A stretch of 10,146 nt of DNA, from NCBI GenBank assembly GCA_036679665.1, contig JAZHEJ010000053.1, positions 1-10,146 of the forward strand. The letters run 5' to 3'. The DNA comes from Tethybacter castelli (GTDB taxonomy: Bacteria > Pseudomonadota > Gammaproteobacteria > Tethybacterales > Tethybacteraceae). Each line of letters begins with the position of its first letter. Positions within the stretch are counted from its first letter, which is position 1. Positions 1-7,168 of the stretch are shown here, one piece after another. The position numbers and the translations under genes are program-made. The notes under the pieces were generated by a model, which was given only the letters and a program-made list of their open reading frames with translations, had not been told where the DNA came from and ran no database searches.

Positions 1-86
1 ACGTGTTTTGGTCGATGGAATACGCAAGTTTTGACCAAATCGAGCTGCCGGGTCGTACGGTCTGCGAACCCAATCCGCCGCATGTG
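1..86 (+). repeat. Direct repeat copy 1 (86 bp, at window edge)
   Basis: Bases 1-86 match 223-308 with one difference (C78 versus G300). The offset is 222 bases, exactly 74 codons, so the reading frame is kept. Copy 1 directly precedes the acid/base motif, where GH42 enzymes normally have other sequence, so this copy is the misplaced one. It may be an assembly or chimeric-read artefact at a contig end, or a real template-switch rearrangement. Confidence 0.9.
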
Positions 87-1577
87 CAAGCTTGGCAGCT
101 TGACAACGAGTACGGCTGCCACGCCACCACGTTGTCGTACAGCTTGAGCGCTCAAGACGAATTTTGCAAGTGGCTGGCCGCCAAGTACCAGACTATAGAG
201 TCGTTGAATGAAGCGTGGGGCAACGTGTTTTGGTCGATGGAATACGCAAGTTTTGACCAAATCGAGCTGCCGGGTCGTACGGTCTGCGAACCCAATCCGG
301 CGCATGTGATGGATTTTCGCCGTTTCAGCTCCGACCAAGTCGCGGCGTTCAACCGGGCTCAGGCTACCGCGTTGCGCGAGCTTACCGATCGGCCGCTGAT
401 TCACAACTACATGGGCCGCCATGGCGATTTTGACCATTACCGGGTGGGCGAAGACCTTGATATAGCCGCCTGGGACAGCTACCCGCTGGGTTCTTTAGAC
501 ACGAACACCAAGTGGTCCGAGCAGCACAAACAACGTTATGTCCGACAAGGCGACCCGGATTTCCAAGCGTTCCATCACGACTTGTACCGCACGGTCGGCA
601 ACAGCCGCTGGTGGGTGATGGAGCAACAACCCGGTCCAGTGAACTGGGCGCCATGGAATCCCGCCCCGCACGACGGCATGGTGCGGTTGTGGACTTGGGA
701 GGCGATCGCGCACGGAGCTGAAGTGGTCAGTTATTTTCGCTGGCGCCAAGCGCCGTTCGCCCAAGAGCAGATGCACGCCGGCCTGTTGCGCCGCGACGAC
801 GTTGATGCGCCGGCCTTGGGCGAGGCGCGGGTGGTGGCCAAGGAATTAGAAGAATACGGCGCGATTGAGCAACGCGACGCCGATGTGGCGCTGGTCTTCG
901 ACTATGAAAGTTGGTGGGCGTGGCAGATTCAACCGCACGGGGCTGATTTTGACTATCCGTGGTTGTGCTTTGAGATTTACGCGACATTGCGCAAACTTGG
1001 CATCGCGGTGGATTTTGTGTCCGCCGATTGCAAAGATTTCACCAAGCGCAAGCTGGTGATTATCCCGGCACTGATGTGTTGGAACGAAAAATTAGCTGAT
1101 GCGATAAGCGATTGTGAAGCGGTGGTGTTGGGTCTGGCGCGCACCGGTTCCAAAACCGAGAATATGGCTATTCCGGATCCTTTGCCGCCGGCAATGCCGA
1201 AACTGTCATGCCAGGTAACCCGGGTTGAAAGCTTGAGGCCTGGCTGTGAAATCGGTTTGCAAGACGGCGGAGCTTTGATTAAATGGGTTGAAAATTTGGA
1301 AACTGAAGCGGAAATTGTCGAAAAGACCGTCAATGGCAAACCCGCTTTGGTAAAAGAGCGCAACCGTTACTATCTGGGCGGCTGGCCGGATGTCGCGGCA
1401 ATGCGCAGAATTTTGAGCAATCTTGCTACTGAAGCGGGGTTGGTTGTGCAGGAATTACCCGGAGGGCTTCGTAAACGTGAAACCGCGTCGCACTGTATTT
1501 GGTTTAATTACGATGCGCAAGCTATTGAATATAACGAGCGTGAATTCGCTCCATGTTCGGTAACAGTAAATTGCTGA
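1..1577 (+). CDS. Beta-galactosidase, GH42 family (5' partial)
   Basis: This is the C-terminal part of a GH42 beta-galactosidase, which hydrolyses terminal beta-galactosides with retention of configuration. Counting residues from base 3, the acid/base pair is in WQLDNEYG (Asn35-Glu36) and the likely nucleophile is Glu207 in WWVMEQQPGPVNW. The family-typical FWSMEYASFDQIELP block follows the acid/base at about residues 76-90. A trimerisation-like region begins near residue 285, and the end (WFNYDAQAIEYNE...) matches the usual GH42 C-terminal beta domain, so the 3' end is intact. Full-length members are roughly 650-700 residues, so about 150 N-terminal residues lie outside the window. The GTG at base 3 is not a credible start. 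Bases 1-86 duplicate 223-308 in frame and sit where unrelated GH42 sequence is expected, so the first ~28 residues are probably not native. The gene is GC-richer than the cas genes downstream and has no evident functional link to them. Confidence 0.9.
   Translation, partial: VFWSMEYASFDQIELPGRTVCEPNPPHVQAWQLDNEYGCHATTLSYSLSAQDEFCKWLAAKYQTIESLNEAWGNVFWSMEYASFDQIELPGRTVCEPNPAHVMDFRRFSSDQVAAFNRAQATALRELTDRPLIHNYMGRHGDFDHYRVGEDLDIAAWDSYPLGSLDTNTKWSEQHKQRYVRQGDPDFQAFHHDLYRTVGNSRWWVMEQQPGPVNWAPWNPAPHDGMVRLWTWEAIAHGAEVVSYFRWRQAPFAQEQMHAGLLRRDDVDAPALGEARVVAKELEEYGAIEQRDADVALVFDYESWWAWQIQPHGADFDYPWLCFEIYATLRKLGIAVDFVSADCKDFTKRKLVIIPALMCWNEKLADAISDCEAVVLGLARTGSKTENMAIPDPLPPAMPKLSCQVTRVESLRPGCEIGLQDGGALIKWVENLETEAEIVEKTVNGKPALVKERNRYYLGGWPDVAAMRRILSNLATEAGLVVQELPGGLRKRETASHCIWFNYDAQAIEYNEREFAPCSVTVNC
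223..308 (+). repeat. Direct repeat copy 2 (native position in the GH42 gene)
   Basis: This is the partner of 1-86. It encodes NVFWSMEYASFDQIELPG and what follows, about 40 residues after the acid/base Glu. That is where GH42 proteins carry a WGN-FWSQEY-like block, so this copy is in its normal place. Confidence 0.9.
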
Positions 1578-1725
1578 TCAAATAGTAAGTTAGTGTTAAT
1601 CCCTTTCGCTTTTTTTGATTGCTAAAATGCGATTCCATTGATTGTTATTAACTTGTCGGTTACGGCTGGACAAATCTACGGAGCGGACAACAATAAATCT
1701 TTCGTACAATGCCAAACAAGATCAA
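1578..1725. other. Intergenic region between the GH42 gene and the cas-side genes
   Basis: This non-coding AT-rich stretch is followed by a gene block on the same strand, so a promoter for the cas operon may lie here. The best -10-like elements are TAAAAT at 1623-1628 and TACAAT at 1705-1710. Neither has a convincing -35 hexamer at 16-18 bp. There is a T-run at 1610-1616 but no GC-rich hairpin before it, so no terminator is called. No repeats, tRNA or palindromes stand out. An open frame starts at TTG 1642 but has no family resemblance and a poor start. Confidence 0.45.
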
Positions 1726-1878
1726 ATGAACAAAAAGGATATCAATTATAAAAAGCTGGGCTGGGAAGTAGCTAAGCAAAACTTTTACTATAAAACTCTA
1801 TGGTTTTTCATAAGGATAATAGCAGTCACCATAATCGTTTTTCTATTAGGCGCAACATTCCTATGGACATCGTTATGA
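1726..1878 (+). CDS. Small single-span membrane protein (hypothetical, 50 aa)
   Basis: I do not recognise this protein. From ATG 1726 it would be 50 residues: a charged, Lys-rich N-terminus (MNKKDINYKKLGWEVAKQN), then aromatic residues, then one strongly hydrophobic segment of about 20 residues (from IRIIAVTIIVFLLGATFL) reaching almost to the C-terminus. Lysines on the N-terminal side would predict N-in topology. The same frame is open up to a TTG at 1642, but those extra 28 residues are unconvincing. No good Shine-Dalgarno precedes 1726, which lowers confidence. The TGA stop (1876-1878) overlaps the ATG of the following mini-ORF in an ATGA arrangement. It might be a small accessory protein co-transcribed with cas3, or a leftover from an earlier insertion. 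I would not assign a function. Confidence 0.4.
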   Translation: MNKKDINYKKLGWEVAKQNFYYKTLWFFIRIIAVTIIVFLLGATFLWTSL

Positions 1879-1913
1879 CTAAACCTAAAAAAGTAATCAG
1901 GTTGCATAATTGA
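1875..1913 (+). CDS. 12-codon mini-ORF overlapping the cas3 start
   Basis: The short frame MTKPKKVIRLHN runs from ATG 1875 to TGA 1911-1913. Its start overlaps the stop of the small membrane ORF (ATGA), and its stop overlaps the TTG start of cas3 (TTGA, 1910-1913). The arrangement suggests translational coupling, in which ribosomes ending here re-initiate on cas3. The basic residues K-P-K-K and R-L-H loosely resemble the first residues of Cas3 in the other frame, which may be chance. It could simply be fortuitous. Confidence 0.25.
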   Translation: MTKPKKVIRLHN

Positions 1914-4462
1914 TTCGCCGCCCTAAGAATGTAATCAACAAGGTAGAAACAGACCCCTTGCCGCTAAAAGATTGCCTGGCTAAAACTAGAGATCGCAATC
2001 ACAAACCTAAACCCGGACGCGATGTATTGAGTCACTGTTCAATTGTGGGTGAGGTGGCGCGGGAAATACGCAAGCGCATGCCGGAATTTGTGAAGAATTC
2101 TTTGTTTTCTGAAGCGGTGATGCTTGTGGCGGCGTGCCATGATATAGGTAAGGTAAGCCCATATTTTCAGGCAAAGATATACAAAAACTTAGGCAAAAAA
2201 AATCCATCGTTGCAACATATTGTCGATCCTAATTTGGAAAGCGAGTGGAGTGGACATGCTGGAGTTAGCCAGGTTACGTTAAGTAAACTTGAAGTAGGGA
2301 ATTTCATTCCCGAAATTGTTGGGCAACATCATGGATTTTCACCTGAGCTCGGAGTGAATAACGATGCTACGATGGAAATATTCGGGGGATTTGCTTGGCA
2401 GAATATACGGTGTGAATTGATCGCCAAACTCAAAGAACGTTTTGGCAGTGATTGGCCTACGGTTGACAACATAGATATGATGAGTGCGATCTCAGGACTT
2501 ACAACCGTATCAGACTGGATAGGCTCAGGGGCAAATTTTGATGATCCCGCCGGAAATTGGGAGGCTGAAATTGAAAATGCGGTAAATCATGCGGGGTTGA
2601 TTAGACCGGATATCCTGCCAAATCTGCAATTTACTGATATTTTTGAGTTTGCACCACATGATGCGCAACTCAAATTTATTGAAGCTGTTACCGGGCCGGG
2701 AGTTTATATATTGGAAGCGCCGATGGGAATGGGAAAAACCGAAGCGGCATTGTTTGCGGCGTATCAAGCCTTGGCAACTTGGGATGCAACAGGTATTTAT
2801 TTTGCGCTTCCCACTCAGCTTACATCAGACAAAATCCACTTAAGAGTAAATGTTTTTCTAGACAAAATACTTGCGCCTGATTGTGCTAGTCGCGATGCAT
2901 TGTTGCTACACGGCATGGCTTGGTTGCGGAACACAGAAATGGGCGAAGACGCCACACCGGGCGGTTCATGGTTTTCAAGCACGAAGCGCCGCATTTTAGC
3001 GCCGTTCGGAGTCGGAACAATTGATCAGGCGTTGATGGCGGTGATGAATGTGAAGCATGGGTTTGTGCGCTCGTTCGGGTTAGCCGGCAAGGTGGTGATC
3101 TTGGATGAGGTGCATAGTTATGATGCGTATACGGGTACCATTCTCGACCGCTTGGTTAGCGGTTTACGGGCTTTGCAGTGTACGGTGATAATTTTGAGCG
3201 CCACGTTAACCAGATCTCGCAGATCTGAATTAATTGATCCGAATCTAGTTGCCGACAATCAATTTCCGCTTATTACTGCTTCTCCGCAGGATTCTTCAGT
3301 ACCAAAACAGATTGCTGTTCGTCCTGATCCTGACCGAACCATTGCGCTATCTGAATGTGCACAAGAACAAGCGTATGAAGAGGCTTTGCTTAGAGCTGAG
3401 CTAAAGCAGCAGGTACTTTGGATCGAAAATACCGTGAAAAAAGCGCAAGAAGTGTTTAGGATATTAGCTAGTCGCGCAGACGGTATGGATATCGACTGCG
3501 GGTTGTTACATAGTCGTTTCACCATAGAAGACCGCGATAAGCTTGAAGACAACTGGGTGGATTTGTTTGGCAAGGAAGGCGAGGCTAATCGAGCAAAAAG
3601 AGGGCGTATCTTAGTGGGCACACAGGTACTTGAACAGTCTTTGGACATTGATGCGGATTTTTTGATCACGAGATTTTGCCCGACGGATATGATGCTGCAA
3701 CGTATAGGAAGATTGTGGAGGCATAACATACCGCGTCCTGACGGTGCCCGTCATGAAGCGTGGATCATGGCTCCTGATCTTGAAAAAGCAAAAGCAAATC
3801 CTGACAAAGAATTCGGTTCTTCAGCATATGTTTATAACCCCTATGTGTTATGTCGCAGTTTAGAGATTTGGACAGGGCGAAAATCGATCGCTATTCCCGG
3901 AGATATCCGCAAACTTATTGAAGACACATATGTTGATCGGTCCGAAGAAGGCTCAATGGCAAAATGGTACAACGAACTTTACGAAGGTAGTAACAAGCGT
4001 AAAGGAATAAATAGTATGCGGGGGTTAGCTTGTGTCGGGTTGACAAAAGGCGGCAAAACCATGTCGGAAAACAAAGCCTCCACTCGCTACAGCGAGCAGG
4101 AGACGGTCCAGTTATTGTTGGTCAAGAGTATTGATACCAGCAATTCAGCTGTTAATTTGGTATTGTTGAATGACGAAAAACTAAAGCTTGTCAAAAATAA
4201 AAAAGATAGTACAATCGCAACTAAATTGATGCGACAAATTACGAATATTCAATGCCATCAAGCCCCTAAGCCGGTATCCAAAGAATCGATCAGATGGCTA
4301 GGCAACTTTTTGTATCTAGGTACTGAGGAAGACGAGCGGGTTCGAATAGGAATTGTAAAACCGGACGATCGCATCACATTACCATGCGGTAGCAAAGCGT
4401 CAGATAGATTTTCGCTTAGCTACAGCCGGCGTCTAGGTTATCGCGCCGAAAAATTGAATTAA
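1910..4462 (+). CDS. cas3: CRISPR-associated helicase/nuclease Cas3 (type I-E)
   Basis: Cas3 is recruited by target-bound Cascade and degrades DNA using an HD nuclease and an SF2 helicase. At 850 residues it is close to E. coli Cas3 (888). HD residues seen: His42, His77-Asp78 in ACHDIGK, His116 in SGHAG, His140-His141 in GQHHG, and Asp202 in SDWIGS. Helicase motifs: Walker A PMGMGKTEAA (271-280), DEVH (399-402), SAT (430-432), motif V GTQVLEQSLDID (570-581) and motif VI QRIGRLWRH (597-605). All appear intact. The start is TTG 1910: an in-frame TAA lies directly upstream at 1907-1909, and a weak AGG lies about 8 nt upstream. TTG 1958 is an alternative just before the LAKT block that normally opens the HD domain. 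The stop TAA overlaps the cse1 ATG (TAATG). Confidence 0.96.
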   Translation: MIRRPKNVINKVETDPLPLKDCLAKTRDRNHKPKPGRDVLSHCSIVGEVAREIRKRMPEFVKNSLFSEAVMLVAACHDIGKVSPYFQAKIYKNLGKKNPSLQHIVDPNLESEWSGHAGVSQVTLSKLEVGNFIPEIVGQHHGFSPELGVNNDATMEIFGGFAWQNIRCELIAKLKERFGSDWPTVDNIDMMSAISGLTTVSDWIGSGANFDDPAGNWEAEIENAVNHAGLIRPDILPNLQFTDIFEFAPHDAQLKFIEAVTGPGVYILEAPMGMGKTEAALFAAYQALATWDATGIYFALPTQLTSDKIHLRVNVFLDKILAPDCASRDALLLHGMAWLRNTEMGEDATPGGSWFSSTKRRILAPFGVGTIDQALMAVMNVKHGFVRSFGLAGKVVILDEVHSYDAYTGTILDRLVSGLRALQCTVIILSATLTRSRRSELIDPNLVADNQFPLITASPQDSSVPKQIAVRPDPDRTIALSECAQEQAYEEALLRAELKQQVLWIENTVKKAQEVFRILASRADGMDIDCGLLHSRFTIEDRDKLEDNWVDLFGKEGEANRAKRGRILVGTQVLEQSLDIDADFLITRFCPTDMMLQRIGRLWRHNIPRPDGARHEAWIMAPDLEKAKANPDKEFGSSAYVYNPYVLCRSLEIWTGRKSIAIPGDIRKLIEDTYVDRSEEGSMAKWYNELYEGSNKRKGINSMRGLACVGLTKGGKTMSENKASTRYSEQETVQLLLVKSIDTSNSAVNLVLLNDEKLKLVKNKKDSTIATKLMRQITNIQCHQAPKPVSKESIRWLGNFLYLGTEEDERVRIGIVKPDDRITLPCGSKASDRFSLSYSRRLGYRAEKLN

Positions 4463-5952
4463 TGGTGCCAAATCGTTTCAATCTTATTGAAGAACCGTGG
4501 ATTCCCGTTGTTGAATCAGGGTTAACTAGTCTTACAGATATCTTTGGCAATCCAAAATATAGGGCATTGGGCGGCAATCCAGTGGAGAAAATCGCGATCA
4601 CCAAGTTGTTGCTGGCAATTGCTCAAGCTACATTTACTCCCGTAGATGACGATAAGTGGGATCAGTTGTCACAAGAAGAGTTCGGTAAAAATGTTCTCGC
4701 ATACTTGGAAAAGTGGCGCGACAAGTTTTGGCTTTACGGCGATGAACCCTTTTTACAGTTCCCGGCGATGGGAAAGGCAATTATCAAGCATTGTTCTGAG
4801 TTAGTTCCTCAGTATTCAACAGGAAACAAAACTGTACTTACTCAATCCAACATAGCAAGGGAATTGTCTGATGCCCAAAAGGCGATATTAGTTGTTTCAA
4901 TGATGGGCTTTGCGCTATCGGGCAAGAATATTGACAATAGTATTGTTCTGTCCGCAGGGTATGAGAAAAAGAAGTCGGCAAAAATTGCGCCTTCGATGGG
5001 TTTCTCAGGTTATCTGCATAGTTTCGTGACCACTAAATATTTGCGCGAGACCATTTGGATTAATTTACTTAGCGAAAAAAATATTTCCGCGTTACCTAAT
5101 ATCAATGTCATCGGCACTGCCCCTTGGGAGCAAATGCCGGCCGGCGAAGACGATGACATAGCGCAAGCATTGAAAAAAAGCTATATGGGCCGCCTTGTTC
5201 CGTTGAGTCGTTTTTGTATGTTGGCTCAAGACGGAGGCATTCATTTTTCCGGTGGGATTACGCATCAAAGCCATAAGGATGGGTACAGTGATCCGAGCAT
5301 CGCGGTAAATTATGGCGCTAAAAAAGCACCGACTGCGATCTGGGTAGATCCGGAAAAGCGACCATGGCATTGGTTGACGGCACTACTTAGTTTTCTTATT
5401 CAGTCAAACACCACAGGGTTTGAGTGCCAACAACTCAAGTATGCAACTATACGTGCAAAAGAACATTTGAAGGAGTTTGGAATTTGGTCAGGCGGATTAA
5501 AAGTAAGCTCAAATGCCGGAGAACAATATGTTTCAGGTTCCAATGATTTTGTTGAGTCAGTATGCCATCTGCACAGCGATTTTTTTGGTGAACCTTGGTA
5601 CGTGAAGTTTTCATCTGAGGTAGAAGCATTGGAAAAAGTATCTTTTGGGGTATATGCATCAACGAAACGTTATTTTGAGAAGCTAAATGAATCTAACGCC
5701 AACCAAAAAGCAGATCAGGCGAAACGTTTTTTTTGGGAGTTGGCCATGAATAAGTACCAGCAGTTAGTTGAATTATGCGGGGAGATAATACAGACTCAAA
5801 AGTCTGATAAGTTGATTGAGATGAAAAAGACATTTGTCAGTTATGCTTTTCAGGCATACAATTTGTGCTGTCCAAAGGAAACTGCGCGACAATTGGATGC
5901 TTGGGCAGAATGCAGCCCAATTTTTTCTAAGTACCTAAAATTACCGACATGA
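4462..5952 (+). CDS. casA: Cascade large subunit Cse1/Cas8e (CasA)
   Basis: Cse1 is the Cascade large subunit. It reads the PAM, helps open the target duplex and provides the landing site for Cas3. The 496-residue length is normal (E. coli 502). The N-terminus NRFNLIEEPWIPV is the family's most recognisable signature. It is followed by LYGDEPFLQFP (91-101), the PQYSTGNKTVL segment (116-126, the region of the L1 loop), GFSGYLHSF (180-188), GTAPWEQMP (218-226) and GRLVPLSRF (243-251). The last ~130 residues are helical and fit the C-terminal four-helix bundle that contacts Cse2. The start ATG overlaps the cas3 stop, and the end overlaps the cse2 ATG, so coupled translation is likely. No defect is seen. 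Confidence 0.95.
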   Translation: MVPNRFNLIEEPWIPVVESGLTSLTDIFGNPKYRALGGNPVEKIAITKLLLAIAQATFTPVDDDKWDQLSQEEFGKNVLAYLEKWRDKFWLYGDEPFLQFPAMGKAIIKHCSELVPQYSTGNKTVLTQSNIARELSDAQKAILVVSMMGFALSGKNIDNSIVLSAGYEKKKSAKIAPSMGFSGYLHSFVTTKYLRETIWINLLSEKNISALPNINVIGTAPWEQMPAGEDDDIAQALKKSYMGRLVPLSRFCMLAQDGGIHFSGGITHQSHKDGYSDPSIAVNYGAKKAPTAIWVDPEKRPWHWLTALLSFLIQSNTTGFECQQLKYATIRAKEHLKEFGIWSGGLKVSSNAGEQYVSGSNDFVESVCHLHSDFFGEPWYVKFSSEVEALEKVSFGVYASTKRYFEKLNESNANQKADQAKRFFWELAMNKYQQLVELCGEIIQTQKSDKLIEMKKTFVSYAFQAYNLCCPKETARQLDAWAECSPIFSKYLKLPT

Positions 5953-6515
5953 AGTCTAAACGACATTTCATTGCCGATAGTGCCGATCGTTTTGTTGATG
6001 ACGTTTTTGGCATTTGTGATAAACAAAAAGGAGATAAGGGTGCGGCTGCCGCATTACGTCGGGCGGATAATCCTGATACCGAATATCAATGTTGGGATTT
6101 GTTGTCAAGGTATTGTATGGACCTGACGAAGCCTTACAAACGTCTTCCCTTCGCCACAATCGGGGCTGCGATTGCGAAATCGAAAGCTACTCAAAATGGT
6201 GGGATCGGTTTAGGACGTGCGTTGTTTAGATATTATCAGCAAGGTGAAAATGATAAGTCGGCGGATTTGTCTAAGGCAGACCAGGCGAAGGCAAAATTAC
6301 TTCGCTTGCTAGCGTGCCAGGACGTTAAAGAGGCTTGCAGGATAATAAGGCCTTTGCTTAGCTTATTAGAGAATAAAGATGGCAGTAGCAATATCAACTA
6401 CAAAGAATTGCTTACGCAACTACTATTTTTCAATGAGCGAACAAAAGAGCAATGGGCGGAGAATTTTTACCGTCGCCAGTCGGCTGAGCAGCCTGATAAA
6501 GATACTCAATCGTGA
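5949..6515 (+). CDS. casB: Cascade small subunit Cse2 (CasB)
   Basis: Cse2 is the small Cascade subunit. A dimer lines the belly of the complex and stabilises the crRNA-DNA hybrid and the displaced strand. The 188 residues are mostly alpha-helical and rich in Lys/Arg. The family block is at about 67-95: LPFATIGAAIAKSKA followed by GGIGLGRALFRYY, matching the basic conserved core of Cse2. It is somewhat longer than E. coli CasB (160), with the extra length mostly at the C-terminus. The start ATG 5949 overlaps the cse1 TGA (ATGA), and its own TGA overlaps the GTG of the next gene (GTGA). The position between cse1 and the remaining Cascade genes supports the call. Confidence 0.93.
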   Translation: MKSKRHFIADSADRFVDDVFGICDKQKGDKGAAAALRRADNPDTEYQCWDLLSRYCMDLTKPYKRLPFATIGAAIAKSKATQNGGIGLGRALFRYYQQGENDKSADLSKADQAKAKLLRLLACQDVKEACRIIRPLLSLLENKDGSSNINYKELLTQLLFFNERTKEQWAENFYRRQSAEQPDKDTQS

Positions 6516-7150
6516 TCGCGGCAATGTTGATTCTAACTCGTTCTGATGTCAAGAAGTTGAGGATCACTGATATATATTCGCTACATCGGGTTGTATATGA
6601 TCTGTTCGAAGATGTACGCAGTGAGACTGAGAAAAATAATGGCGCATCAAGCGGAATACTCTTTGTGGATAAAGGAGGTGATCACCGCGAGCGCAGGATT
6701 TTAATTCTGGCAGATCGTTTGCCCGCTAAGCCAAAACACGGCACGATACAAAGTCGTCCTGTTTCCGAAGATTTTCTAAACCATCAGCACTATCGCTTTG
6801 AAGTGCTTATCAATCCGGTAACCACTTGTGGAACAAGTAACAAGATCAAGCCGGTACGAGGCAGGGAAGCGGTAAAAAAATGGTTTGTTGACAAAGCATC
6901 AAAAAGTTGGGGCTTTAGTGTCGTTAAGCAAACTTTACAAATCAACGGTATTTCGGTAAAACAATTTACCAAAAAAGTAGGCGATGCAAAACATACCGTA
7001 ACCTTGGGAACAGCGTCTATCCAAGGACACTTGACAGTAACGAATCGTCAACAATTCATCAAAAGCTTTAAAAAAGGAATCGGGAAAGGTCGTGCGTTCG
7101 GATTAGGACTTCTGCAACTGGTTCCGTTCTCCAATACCTCTGACATCTAA
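6512..7150 (+). CDS. cas6e: CRISPR RNA endoribonuclease Cas6e (Cse3/CasE)
   Basis: Cas6e cuts pre-crRNA at the 3' base of the repeat hairpin and stays bound to the crRNA 3' end as part of Cascade. The 212 residues fit a double RAMP/ferredoxin fold. The catalytic region is IYSLHRVVYDLF, with Tyr22 and His25 aligning with the Tyr/His pair of studied Cas6e enzymes (E. coli His20). The C-terminal glycine-rich loop GIGKGRAFGLGL (about 189-200) is present and ends in LLQLVP, as is usual. GTG 6512 overlaps the cse2 stop. ATG 6524, four codons later, would put the catalytic His at 21 and is a reasonable alternative start. Neither has an evident Shine-Dalgarno, so coupling with cse2 is likely. The gene lies before cas7e and cas5e, whereas in E. 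coli it follows them. Confidence 0.93.
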   Translation: MIAAMLILTRSDVKKLRITDIYSLHRVVYDLFEDVRSETEKNNGASSGILFVDKGGDHRERRILILADRLPAKPKHGTIQSRPVSEDFLNHQHYRFEVLINPVTTCGTSNKIKPVRGREAVKKWFVDKASKSWGFSVVKQTLQINGISVKQFTKKVGDAKHTVTLGTASIQGHLTVTNRQQFIKSFKKGIGKGRAFGLGLLQLVPFSNTSDI

Positions 7151-7157
7151 TAGAGAT

Positions 7158-7161
7158 AGGA
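7158..7161 (+). promoter_or_regulatory. Ribosome binding site of cas7e
   Basis: AGGA lies 7 nt before ATG 7169 in the 18-nt gap after cas6e. This is the only junction in the cas operon with a clear gap plus its own Shine-Dalgarno, which fits the need for independent, strong translation of the subunit present in six copies per Cascade. Confidence 0.6.
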
Positions 7162-7168
7162 ATTTAAC

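Noticed and set aside
977..1363. 128-residue ORF on the minus strand inside the GH42 gene
   Set aside because: It is antisense to recognisable GH42 coding sequence and has no RBS or family motifs.
1642..1725. N-terminal extension of the small membrane ORF from TTG 1642
   Set aside because: The extra 28 residues lack hydrophobic or family-like character and no Shine-Dalgarno precedes the TTG; ATG 1726 gives a cleaner small protein.
1578..1909. A second CRISPR array or tRNA gene in the gap before cas3
   Set aside because: No repeated 28-29 nt unit, cloverleaf pattern or T-loop-like sequence could be found by eye in this stretch.
3259..3729. 156-residue ORF on the minus strand inside cas3
   Set aside because: It lies wholly opposite conserved Cas3 helicase motifs, has low-complexity Ser/Cys-rich composition and shows no family features; it is a shadow of the sense gene.
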